From: Akkermansia sp.
Lineage (GTDB): Bacteria; Verrucomicrobiota; Verrucomicrobiia; Verrucomicrobiales; Akkermansiaceae
Direction: 5' to 3'
Assembly: GCA_017546445.1 (NCBI GenBank)
Contig: JAFYWX010000023.1
Span: 1-32,062 of the forward strand
Length of the DNA stretch: 32,062 nucleotides
The position numbers and the translations under genes are program-made. The notes under the pieces were generated by a model, which did no database searches, had not been told where the DNA came from, and saw only the letters and a list, made by a program, of their open reading frames with translations. Shown here piece by piece: positions 7,716-14,367 of the stretch. The first letter of the stretch is position 1. Each line of letters opens with the position of its first letter.

Positions 7716-8936
7716 CTACAAGCCGGAAATGGGGAAGCCGAGGGCACCATGAGGCATGGGAACAGGAGCAGTGGCGGTGCAGAACACAATGCCTGGGCGC
7801 AGCTCCGAAGAGCCCGGGGGAATATGGCTGACCCAGCGTAAATCTGAGGTAGAGGGAGAGCTGCTGCGCTTGACCTCCATGGGATACAGGCAGCCATTTT
7901 TCTCGAGCACAAAGTCAACCTCTGCACCGTTTCTATCGCGGAAATACGAGAGGCGCAGGGGCTGACCGGCGTTCGCATAACTGCGGACCAGCTGCCCATA
8001 AACCCAGGTTTCAAGGATAGCCCCGGCATAGCCGCTGTTCATGAGCCGCTGCGGGTTGTCCCAGCCCGCAAGCCAGCAGCACAGCCCCGTATCCATGAAA
8101 TAAAGCTTCGGTGTTTTGGAAAGGCGTTTGGTTGTGTTCACATAATAGGGCTCCAGCAACTCCACAATGCCGGAGGCCTGGAGAATGGAAACCCAGGCAG
8201 CGGCTGTCTTAGGAGAAATATCGGCATCTCTGGCTAAATCGCTGTATACAAGTTGCTGGCCGGTTCGCATGGCGGCAGAGCGCATAAGCCGGACGAATGA
8301 TGCCAGATTGCTCACCTGGGTGAGGGCGTGCACATCGCGTTCCACATAGGTTTGCACGTAGGAACTGAAGTATGCCTCCACGTTTCCGCCCGGCATCTGC
8401 GCCAGGCGAGGATACCCGCCCAGAAGAATGCGCTCATACAGCTCGGCGAGTGAGCAGGTATTCGCCTGCTGCACCTGACTGGCGGCCTGCTCCGGGTCAA
8501 AAGCAGTGCAGCAAAGGGGAGCCTTGCCCATCTCTCTCTGTGAAAGGCTGTGTAAATCGATAATCCCTATACGCCCGGCCAGGCTCTCGCTCACCCCCTT
8601 CATCATGACAAAGCGCTGAGAACCGGTCAGCCAGTACATGCCGGGGCGCTGCCCCGCTTCATCCACCCTCAGCTTGATGACGCGAAGCAGCTCCGGAGCG
8701 TATTGAATTTCGTCGATGCATAAGGGGTACCCCCATTCCTCCAGAAATCCCTTCGGGTCTTTCCTCGCATAGTCTGCAACCATGTAATCATCTAGCGTCA
8801 CATACCGCATATTCTCCGGCATCAGGCGGCGCAGCATGGTCGATTTTCCCACCTGTCGGGCACCGGTTACCATAACACATGGAAAAAAGCGACTCAGCGC
8901 CTCCACCTGCATTCCGGCAGTGCGCTCCAGGTACAT
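7716..8936 (-). CDS. AAA+ ATPase with C-terminal DUF4143 (archaeal-type ATPase-like)
   Basis: This protein of about 406 residues has an N-terminal P-loop ATPase domain: Walker A GARQVGKST (about residues 25-33), Walker B LCIDEIQYA (about 72-80), and a sensor-like WLTGSQRF. The second half carries the DUF4143 fold (SYVQTYVERDV, SKTPKLYFMDTGL) and ends with a nuclease-like segment, NGAEVDFVLEKNGCLYPMEVK, whose E-VD-E-K pattern is that of restriction-endonuclease-like folds common in this family. Function is not established for most members; roles in defence or mobile-element biology have been proposed. The chosen ATG (MYLERTAG) fits family N-termini. An in-frame GTG at 8957, immediately after the predicted transcription start, is an alternative that adds seven residues. 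The gene is bracketed by inverted palindromes, which suggests it is a mobile or recently acquired unit. Confidence 0.85.
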   Translation of the reverse strand: MYLERTAGMQVEALSRFFPCVMVTGARQVGKSTMLRRLMPENMRYVTLDDYMVADYARKDPKGFLEEWGYPLCIDEIQYAPELLRVIKLRVDEAGQRPGMYWLTGSQRFVMMKGVSESLAGRIGIIDLHSLSQREMGKAPLCCTAFDPEQAASQVQQANTCSLAELYERILLGGYPRLAQMPGGNVEAYFSSYVQTYVERDVHALTQVSNLASFVRLMRSAAMRTGQQLVYSDLARDADISPKTAAAWVSILQASGIVELLEPYYVNTTKRLSKTPKLYFMDTGLCCWLAGWDNPQRLMNSGYAGAILETWVYGQLVRSYANAGQPLRLSYFRDRNGAEVDFVLEKNGCLYPMEVKRSSSPSTSDLRWVSHIPPGSSELRPGIVFCTATAPVPMPHGALGFPISGL

Positions 8937-8964
8937 CACTTCGCTTTCGTTTCTCACAGAGTCT

Positions 8965-8994
8965 ATTCTAGGCCTTTGAAGCCGGTTTTGTCAA
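8965..8994 (-). promoter_or_regulatory. strong promoter of the DUF4143 ATPase gene
   Basis: A consensus TTGACA (-35, 8994-8989) and TAGAAT (-10, 8970-8965) lie 18 bp apart on the minus strand. Transcription would start near 8958, directly before the GTG at 8957 and 22 nt before the ATG at 8936. Confidence 0.6.
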
Positions 8995-8997
8995 GCA

Positions 8998-9040
8998 AAT
9001 TCCCGCGAATCGGGAATGCTATTCCCGATTCGCGGGAATT
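8998..9040. repeat. 43-bp perfect palindrome, right of the ATPase gene
   Basis: A 20-bp arm (8998-9017) pairs with 9021-9040 across the loop GCT. It is the inverted counterpart of 7655-7697 and abuts the -35 box of the ATPase promoter. A shorter, slightly decayed version is at 5300-5326. Confidence 0.9.
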
Positions 9041-9216
9041 TACAAACATCGAGAACCACATACACCCACGAGGCACCGCGACAACGCCAGGACACACACA
9101 CCTGCCCCTCTCCCCATTCGTCAATTGCCAATCGGCCCTCGTCAATACCCTTGGCCTATAGAACGATTCTAAAGTACGAATTACGAGTTACGAGTTTTGA
9201 AGTCAGGCGGGCGAAG
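9007..9216. repeat. long dispersed repeat, copy B
   Basis: Positions 9007-9178 repeat 5301-5473. From 9144 the match continues instead with the copy at 5682-5748, through TACGAAT TACGAGT TACGAGT to the GAAGTCAGGCGGGCG motif. Copies A, B and C therefore share a modular, mix-and-match structure. The 8937-9385 gap contains this repeat, the palindrome, a promoter and a terminator but no gene. Confidence 0.85.
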
Positions 9217-9302
9217 GACTAATAGCGATGGGGTGAAGCGGAAGACGCAACTGCGGATTCCGCGAATCGGGAATTCATAGGTGGAGGAGAACTGCGTGTA
9301 AT

Positions 9303-9335
9303 AAAAAATCACCTGAGGTTTCTCAGGTGATTTTT
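9303..9335 (-). terminator. intrinsic terminator of the thioredoxin-like gene
   Basis: A 9-bp stem TCACCTGAG/CTCAGGTGA with a 4-nt loop (9309-9330) is flanked by A and T runs on both sides. This gives a classic U-tract terminator on the minus strand, 51 bp after the stop codon. It could also work bidirectionally. Confidence 0.85.
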
Positions 9336-9385
9336 CATTACCCTGCGCAACCGGGAGGCTGAGCTGAGTTCAACATGTAAGAAAA

Positions 9386-10030
9386 TCAGATATCCTCCTC
9401 TTCAGCCTCGGCCTTCCTAGCCTTTTTGGCTTTCTTCTTCTTAGCCTTAGCCTTCTTGGCAGCCTTCTTCTTCTCAGCCTCAGCCTTGCGGGCCTGCTTC
9501 ACGAGGTCTTTCCAGGTGGCCACGAGTTCCGGGCATTTGCTGGCGCCGGAGGTGCCCTCAATCTGCTCACCATCGGCCATGACCGCCATCACATTCGGCG
9601 TGCCGCCGCTGCCGCCGCCGGGCACCACCGCAGCGATGGGCCCCGTGGTTTCCGGGGTAATCATGGGGATTTCGATACCGGTATCCTTGGCCCACTTTTC
9701 AGCGGCTTCGGTATTCGGGTCGCAGTTCAGCATGATGAGCTCAGCCCCCTTGTTCTTCATTTCCTTGTAGAGCTCATTCATGCGCGGGGTGATGGTGCGG
9801 CAGAACCCGCAGCGCGAATGCGAGCGCAGGAAGAAATACACCGAGGCCTTCTTCTTCGGCTTGACCTTGGTCACATACTTTGCCTTGGCCACCAGGTCCG
9901 GAATAGAGACCACCTCCACCTCTGCAGTGGCAGCGGCGGCAGTATCGTCCATCTCATCCTCTGCATGCAGGGGCGCCACGAGGCAACCCAGCAGAATCAC
10001 CATACCCATCAGAGAAAAATACTTCTTCAT
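9386..10030 (-). CDS. secreted thioredoxin-fold protein with Lys/Ala-rich tail
   Basis: This 214-residue protein starts at the ATG encoding MKKYFSLMGM. The N-terminus is a signal peptide, likely cleaved after PLHA (residue 23). An LLGC at 13-16 could be a weak lipobox instead, so lipoprotein status is open. A thioredoxin-like domain spans about 45-180, with active-site motif CGFC (C74, C77) in the right place after the strand SVYFFLRS. The thioredoxin cis-proline is plausibly the TP of GGTPNVMAV. CGFC instead of CGPC suggests a reductase or isomerase role in the envelope, but this is inference. The last ~32 residues are almost only Lys, Ala, Glu and Arg. A promoter 14 nt before the likely transcript start and a strong downstream terminator make it a monocistronic unit. 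The open frame upstream of the start is read-through from the R1 repeat. Confidence 0.85.
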   Translation of the reverse strand: MKKYFSLMGMVILLGCLVAPLHAEDEMDDTAAAATAEVEVVSIPDLVAKAKYVTKVKPKKKASVYFFLRSHSRCGFCRTITPRMNELYKEMKNKGAELIMLNCDPNTEAAEKWAKDTGIEIPMITPETTGPIAAVVPGGGSGGTPNVMAVMADGEQIEGTSGASKCPELVATWKDLVKQARKAEAEKKKAAKKAKAKKKKAKKARKAEAEEEDI

Positions 10031-10050
10031 AATTATTGATTTACGGGCGT

Positions 10051-10079
10051 AGTATACCCTGCACCAGCGCCCACTGCAA
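10051..10079 (-). promoter_or_regulatory. promoter of the thioredoxin-like gene
   Basis: TATACT (-10, 10056-10051) lies 17 bp from a poor -35, TTGCAG (10079-10074), on the minus strand. The predicted start near 10044 leaves a leader of about 14 nt. Confidence 0.5.
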
Positions 10080-10105
10080 GCGCAAAGTGGCAGCAGGAAT
10101 GCAGA

Positions 10106-10336
10106 ATCACATGGAGCCCCCAAAGATTTCACAATTGACTGCATTATCAACACCGTTCTGGAGCCGCCCCCCTCTTTATCCGCTAAAGAGGGCGATTTGG
10201 CGGGGGCTCAAATCTTTCGGAGCACGGGACTCTATTGAAAACTCGAGCGATGAGGGACTAAAGTCCCTTGCTCCGACAAAAAACAGTTGCCCGCCAAACT
10301 CCCATTTGGCGCGGCAATCTATGGGACACATGTGAC
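10106..10336. repeat. dispersed element R, copy 1
   Basis: Matches 12816-13050 in the same orientation and 13771-13984 and 25950-26085 inverted. It runs from GGAGCC...TTTCACAATTGACTGCAT to GGGACACATGTGA. The central core (10217-10276) keeps the outer stem TCGGAGC/GCTCCGA and one inner hairpin (GGGACT-AA-AGTCCC), but the other inner hairpin is broken by a small replacement. It fills the gap between the thioredoxin-like gene and the IS remnant. Confidence 0.85.
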
Positions 10337-10343
10337 AGTCTCT

Positions 10344-11166
10344 TAAGCCCCCTTTTGCTTGTGTAATTCTTCAGGCGTGTGTATAATCAAACCAACACAC
10401 AAACATTCAAAACGATAAGATACACAAGCGAGGACGCTACACAGCAGAGTTCAAGGAAAAGGTAGCATTGGAGGCATTGACAGGCGCCAAGACCCATGCG
10501 CAGATAGCGTCAGAGTACGGAATCAGCCCGGATTTGGTGAAGGATTGGAAGAAACAGGCCAAGGAGATGCTTGGTGAATGTTTCCGGAGAGGCGGACCAG
10601 GTGTGGACCAGCGACATTACTTACATCCAGATAGAACAGCGCAACCACTATCTGTGCGTTGTGATGGATTGGGATAGCCGCTTTGTACTGGGATGGAGTA
10701 TGGGACGGCATATGGGTGTGGGGCTATGTCTCAGAGCCTTGGAAATGGCTTTGAGCAGTGGTCGACGACCTCGGATCTTCAACACCGATCAAGGCAGTCA
10801 GTATGCCTCGGAGGAGTGGCAGAAAACAATACGGACAGAAGGGATACAAATCAGCATGGATGGAGAAGGCCGCTGGGCAGACAGCATTATCATGGAAGGA
10901 TTCTGGAGAACATACAAGCACGAGTTTTTCCTGCACCGAGAGCCGAAGACTCTGCAAGAAGCCGAGTGTATGACCGCCAAATGACTGGAATATTACAACC
11001 GGGAAAGGCCTCATTCCTCGCTGAAGAACAAAAGTCCATTACAGTACAGAGAGAATCGGCCCCCCCAGCCTACGCTACAAAATCGCGCCAAAAATGGATT
11101 GACATTCGAGAAAGACGAGTGATATAACATCTTCATACGCCAGATGAACACAAGAAAGGGGGCTTA
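10344..11166 (+). mobile_element. IS3-family element, internally deleted, both ends retained
   Basis: Imperfect terminal inverted repeats are visible: TTAAGCCCCCTTTTGCTTGT at the left, and at the right a matching reverse complement ending AAAGGGGGCTTAA. Between them lie the start of an OrfA-type helix-turn-helix and the catalytic part of an OrfB-type DDE integrase. At about 820 bp it is much shorter than typical 1.2-1.5 kb IS3 elements. No clear target duplication was found. The left end abuts repeat R1, and the right end lies just before a possible gene remnant. Confidence 0.85.
10426..11122 (+). pseudogene. IS3-family transposase remnant (OrfA/OrfB)
   Basis: The first frame reads KRGRYTAEFKEKVALEAL, then EYGISPDLVKDWKKQAKEML, the helix-turn-helix of IS3 OrfA. 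It lacks an obvious ATG and is cut after about 50 residues. Near 10575-10595 the coding switches frame directly into the OrfB rve domain (QVWTSDITYI). This retains the three acidic catalytic positions, in TSDIT, NTDQGSQY and MEGFWRTYKHE. A TGA at 10982-10984 interrupts the domain where the family has a residue before LEYYNRERPHSSL, and the frame then continues to 11122. The end of OrfA, the start of OrfB and the frameshift region are missing, so it cannot make an active transposase alone. Confidence 0.85.
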
Positions 11167-11227
11167 AATTAGCTTCCTAAGTGTCGAAAGAAGGGCGCCA
11201 GTTTAGGTTGAGTATACGCTTTTGTAC

Positions 11228-11359
11228 ATGGCAATTGTATTAGCTCTTTCCTGGGTATTTACAGCACTCCTTGCCCGAATTCCATATCTGAAAAAAACTG
11301 GTAGTTTAAATAGATTACCAGCTATCAAATCATCACCTTTTCTCATTAACGTAAATTAA
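11228..11359 (+). pseudogene. C-terminal remnant of a membrane protein, possibly an acyltransferase
   Basis: A 43-codon open frame encodes MAIVLALSWVFTALLARIPY followed by LKKTGSLNRLP and ends in TAA 10 bp before glf. One hydrophobic helix followed by IPYLKK is how the last membrane segment of acyltransferase-3 (OafA-like) proteins usually looks. Upstream the frame is stopped by a TAG around 11205-11210, close to the IS3 right end, so the body of the gene appears lost. A short acyltransferase tail next to glf would fit a polysaccharide locus. The alternative is a chance small membrane ORF. The family assignment is inference from a short segment. Confidence 0.35.
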
Positions 11360-11369
11360 TCCGTATTCT

Positions 11370-12497
11370 ATGAAACCCTACGATTACCTGATAGTCGGTT
11401 CCGGCTTGTTTGGTGCGACCTTTGCGCACCTGGCAGCCAAGGAAGGCAAGCGATGTCTGGTAATAGATAAACGCCCGCAGCTGGGCGGCAATATCTATTG
11501 CGAAGAGCAGCACGGCATCAACGTGCACAAATATGGCGCGCACATTTTCCACACCTCCAACAAGCAGGTGTGGGACTTTGTGAATGCGCTGGTGCCTTTC
11601 AATCGCTACACGAACTGCCCGGTGGCCGAGTATGAAGGAAAGCGCTACAACCTGCCGTTCAACATGAACACCTTCTACCAGATGTGGGGTGTGACCACAC
11701 CGGCAGAAGCTCAGGCGAAGATTGAGGAGCAGAAGCGCGAGGTGGCCGAGGCTATGGCAGCACAGGGTATCACCGAGCCGCGCAACCTGGAGGAACAGGC
11801 ACTGCTGCTCATCGGCCGCGATATCTACGAAAAACTCATCAAGAGCTACACCGAGAAGCAATGGGGCCGCGCCTGTACCGAGCTGCCCGCCTTCATCATA
11901 CGCCGTCTGCCGGTGCGCTTTGTGTACGATAACAACTACTTCAACGACGCGTACCAGGGAATCCCCATCGGCGGCTACAACAAGCTCACCGAGGCGCTGC
12001 TGGAGGGCATCGAATGCCGCACGGAAGAAGATTTCTTTGCCCGCCGGGAGTACTGGGAATCCCAGGCAGAGAAGATTGTGTTCACCGGTAAGATAGATGA
12101 GTTCTACGACTACCGCTATGGCCAGCTGGAATACCGCACGGTGCGCTTCGAGGAAGAAACCATCGATACGCCGAACTACCAGGGCTGCGCCGTGGTGAAC
12201 TACACCGAAAAGCAGGTGCCCTACACCCGAGTCATCGAGCACAAGCATTTCGAGGACTTCGGTGAGGCTATCTACGCGAAGCCAAAGACCGTGATATCCC
12301 GCGAATATTCCACGGAGTGGGCTCCGGGTAGTGAACCATTCTATCCGGTGAACGATGAGCGCAACAGCGCTCTGTATGCCCAGTACAAGGCATTGGCCGA
12401 TAAAGAGACCAACGTCATCTTCGGCGGCCGCCTGGCCGAGTACAAGTACTACGACATGGCCCCGGTCATCGAACAGGTTCTGAAGCATTTCTGCTAA
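11370..12497 (+). CDS. glf: UDP-galactopyranose mutase
   Basis: This 375-residue flavoenzyme interconverts UDP-galactopyranose and UDP-galactofuranose in the cytoplasm, supplying Galf for cell-surface glycans. The N-terminal FAD-binding Rossmann motif is clear (LIVGSGLFGATFAH, then CLVIDKRPQLGGNIY). Family signatures follow in order: GAHIFHTSN, RYNLPFNMNTFYQMWG, QGIPIGGYNKL, VISREYSTEW and the C-terminal GGRLAEYKYYDM. Length is normal for the bacterial enzyme. The start ATG agrees with family N-termini; no SD is visible. A terminator follows 38 bp after the stop, and no co-directional gene follows, so it is now a single-gene unit beside an IS remnant and a possible membrane-protein fragment. 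It may be the survivor of a larger polysaccharide cluster. Confidence 0.95.
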   Translation: MKPYDYLIVGSGLFGATFAHLAAKEGKRCLVIDKRPQLGGNIYCEEQHGINVHKYGAHIFHTSNKQVWDFVNALVPFNRYTNCPVAEYEGKRYNLPFNMNTFYQMWGVTTPAEAQAKIEEQKREVAEAMAAQGITEPRNLEEQALLLIGRDIYEKLIKSYTEKQWGRACTELPAFIIRRLPVRFVYDNNYFNDAYQGIPIGGYNKLTEALLEGIECRTEEDFFARREYWESQAEKIVFTGKIDEFYDYRYGQLEYRTVRFEEETIDTPNYQGCAVVNYTEKQVPYTRVIEHKHFEDFGEAIYAKPKTVISREYSTEWAPGSEPFYPVNDERNSALYAQYKALADKETNVIFGGRLAEYKYYDMAPVIEQVLKHFC

Positions 12498-12535
12498 GCG
12501 CCGGATTGTTCAATCACCCCCCTTATCAACAACAG

Positions 12536-12563
12536 GCAGGCTCCGGAACGGAGTCTGCTTTTT
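12536..12563 (+). terminator. intrinsic terminator after glf
   Basis: A 10-bp stem (12536-12545 with 12549-12558, one G-T pair) and a GAA loop are followed by five T residues. It fits rho-independent termination of glf. Confidence 0.85.
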
Positions 12564-12596
12564 GTCTGTAAGCATTCAACCAAAAGCCTTGTATGA

Positions 12597-12821
12597 TTGG
12601 CTGTTTGTTCGTTCTGACACGATTGTTAAGCCACGCGTTTCTGTCACCCGTTTCACGGGTTCTAATGACTTTTTACACTAAAACGAGTGGTTTCGCGGCT
12701 GACGCCGCTGCACCACTCGCTATTGTTATGTCGCCCGTTTCACGGGCTCTATTGAGTTCCGCTCGATGACGCGAGCCCGCTGCCCGGCAAACTCCCATTT
12801 GGCGCAGCAATCTCTGGGACA
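12597..12821. repeat. dispersed element S, copy 1
   Basis: About 220 bp that recurs inverted at 31785-32012. It is a string of hairpins: CCCGTTTCACGGG (12648-12660), the long CGAGTGGT...ACCACTCG stem around 12684-12720, CCCGTTTCACGGGC near 12730, and a CGCTCG/CGCGAG stem near 12761-12777. Its right end (GGCGCAGCAATCTCTGGGACACGTG) is the same terminal sequence as in element R, and it is fused directly to R copy 2. Confidence 0.85.
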
Positions 12822-13050
12822 CGTGGAGCCCCAAAGATTTCACAATTGACTGCATTGTCAACACCGTTTTGGAGCCTGCCCCCCTCTTTATGCGCTAAAG
12901 ATGGCGATTTGGCGGGGGCTCAAATCTTTCGGAGCACGGGACTTCAGTCCCGAAAACTCAAGCGATGAGGGACTAAAGTCCCTCGCTCCGACAAAAAACA
13001 GTTGCTCGCTAAACTCCCATTTGGCGCAGCAATCATTGGGACACGTGTGG
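12816..13050. repeat. dispersed element R, copy 2
   Basis: Same orientation as copy 1, inverse of copy 3. The core 12929-12991 has the outer stem TCGGAGC/GCTCCGA enclosing hairpins CGGGACT-TC-AGTCCCG and GAGGGACT-AA-AGTCCCTC, a potential three-way junction. Both ends carry GGGACACGTG. Confidence 0.88.
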
Positions 13051-13267
13051 ATTTTTCCCAAATGCAATCCGAGCATTTCTCTTACGAGAGGATAAACTAC
13101 AACAGCATAGGAGCTTTTTTTGCAGAGGTGTCCGGCTGACTGTTCCGCTAGTTGCAATTTGATACCGCAGAAGCCCCCCCTCCATCGCAGTCGGCTGACG
13201 TCTCAGCAGCATTTCCATTCAGGGTAATTCAACTTACGGCACAGAAAGACAGATACCCCACCGCTAC
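13051..13267. other. intergenic, no feature recognised
   Basis: Between element R copy 2 and the crcB stop codon there is no supported gene, terminator or repeat. Short open frames here have no recognisable content. Confidence 0.5.
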
Positions 13268-13675
13268 TCAAAGTGCCCGGGAAAAACCGTTGGCCAGAGC
13301 ATAGCCCACCACAAAACAAAGCAGGCTTCCTGCAAGCGTGGCGAGAATGTAGGCGCCTGTGGTGAAGTAATGACCGGAGCGCAGAAGCATGGTATTCTCG
13401 AAGGCGAAGGCAGCCAGGGTGGAATAACCGCCGCAGAGCCCGGCGGTGAGCGCCAGGCGCAGGTTGGGGGATTCAATGAGGCCGGCAGTGGCAAGCCCGC
13501 AGAAGAGGCCCATGAACAGGCAGCCGGCGTAGTTGATGATGAGGGTATGCCAAGGCATATCCGCAGCCGTAATTCCCCAGCGGGTGCAGATGATATAACT
13601 GGTGAGATAGCGCAGCACACCGCCGGCAAAACAGCCGCCGCCTACACACAGAAGAGTTTTGAGAGAAAGCACCAT
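13268..13675 (-). CDS. crcB: fluoride channel CrcB/Fluc
   Basis: This 135-residue protein has four predicted membrane helices, typical of the small dual-topology Fluc channels that export toxic fluoride. Family motifs are readable: GGGCFAGGVLRY near the N-terminus (family GGxxGAxxRY), TLIINYAGCLFMG (family TLxVNxxGSFxxG, with the conserved Asn), and GLCGGYSTLAAFAF at the third helix. The last aligns with the family's GGFTTFSTF, so the first 'Phe-box' position is Leu and the Thr/Ser pattern is altered. The start ATG gives a normal-length protein. It stands alone, flanked on both sides by inverted copies of element R. No fluoride riboswitch could be recognised in its short upstream region. Confidence 0.88.
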   Translation of the reverse strand: MVLSLKTLLCVGGGCFAGGVLRYLTSYIICTRWGITAADMPWHTLIINYAGCLFMGLFCGLATAGLIESPNLRLALTAGLCGGYSTLAAFAFENTMLLRSGHYFTTGAYILATLAGSLLCFVVGYALANGFSRAL

Positions 13676-13713
13676 AGTGAAGCCAAAGCAGCAGCTCCGC
13701 GCCGCCGGGAGCT

Positions 13714-13742
13714 AGTGTAACATACATCCAGCGATATGAAAA
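13714..13742 (-). promoter_or_regulatory. possible crcB promoter
   Basis: TTTTCA (-35, 13742-13737) and TACACT (-10, 13719-13714) are 17 bp apart on the minus strand. The predicted leader is about 30 nt. Both hexamers are imperfect. Confidence 0.35.
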
Positions 13743-13770
13743 GCCCTTTACTGCGGATAACGACCATATA

Positions 13771-13984
13771 TCACATGTGTCCCAAGGATTGCTGCGCCAA
13801 ATGGGAGTTTAGCGAGCAACTGTTTTTTGTCGGAGCGAGGGACTTTAGTCCCTCATCGCTTGAGTTTTCGGGACTGAAGTCCCGTGCTCCGAAAGATTTG
13901 AGCCCCCGCCAAATCGCCATCTATACGCGCATAAAGAGCGGGAGCTGGCTCCAACGGGGTTGATAATGCAGTCAATTGTGAAAG
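13771..13984. repeat. dispersed element R, copy 3 (inverted)
   Basis: Reverse complement of copies 1 and 2, starting ATCACATGTGTCCCA and ending CAGTCAATTGTGAAA. The core 13830-13892 preserves all three stems of the putative junction. With copy 2 it forms a 0.7-kb-spaced inverted pair around crcB. Confidence 0.88.
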
Positions 13985-14165
13985 TACAAATGACGAAGTG
14001 GGAAGTACGAAGTTTTGAAGTCAGGCGGGCACCAGCCCGCGGAATTTTGAGCCCGGAGGGCGGCAGCCAGTAGCCCAGGGTGAAGCCGCGTCAGCGGCGA
14101 CCTGCGAGGGCGTAGCAAGCGAGCAAAGCGAGACGCGAAGCCCCGAACCCTGGGTTAGCTAAGTA
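13985..14165. repeat. heptad remnant, 50-bp repeat and CCCAGGG hairpin
   Basis: Positions 13985-14016 are degenerate heptads (TACAAAT, GACGAAG, TGGGAAG, TACGAAG). Positions 14017-14066 repeat 5735-5784. From about 14072 to 14155, AGCCCAGGGT pairs with ACCCTGGGTT across a GC-rich middle that itself has short stems. Nothing coding is supported up to 14313. Confidence 0.65.
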
Positions 14166-14313
14166 AATTAACCGAACCCCGAACGAAGTGAGCGGGTGGC
14201 AGAAATCGCGGCTAATATATTAAGCCACCGCTTTCCGTCTCCGGGTTGACATCCTTCCGACTACGCTGAAGCTTCGTCGAGACAAGTCGCTGCGCCAGGC
14301 CTCTGAATCAAGA

Positions 14314-14340
14314 GCGCCCGGAACACATTGTTCCGGGCGC
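14314..14340 (-). terminator. hairpin downstream of the autotransporter gene
   Basis: A 12-bp perfect stem (14314-14325 with 14329-14340) with a CAT loop lies 28 bp past the stop codon. The minus-strand sequence after it has only a short T stretch (CTCTTGATT), so it is a probable but not ideal terminator. Confidence 0.65.
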
Positions 14341-14367
14341 CTGAAGTAATTAGCTATGCGGGAGGTA

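Noticed and set aside
10036..10335. Short coding frames through element R copies (also 12901-13157, 13736-13963)
   Set aside because: They encode the same repeat-derived peptide in several places, with no start signals; they are translations of the dispersed repeat.
11346..12488. A 380-codon minus-strand frame opposite glf
   Set aside because: It covers glf exactly in antisense and has no family motifs, whereas glf is unambiguous.
12597..12821. Element S hairpins as a tRNA or rRNA fragment
   Set aside because: The stems do not follow cloverleaf spacing, no CCA end or T-loop GTTCGA motif is in position, and an inverted copy exists at 31.8 kb.
13676..13760. Fluoride (crcB-motif) riboswitch upstream of crcB
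   Set aside because: The region is short and I could not fit the conserved pseudoknot pattern; a covariance-model search would be decisive.
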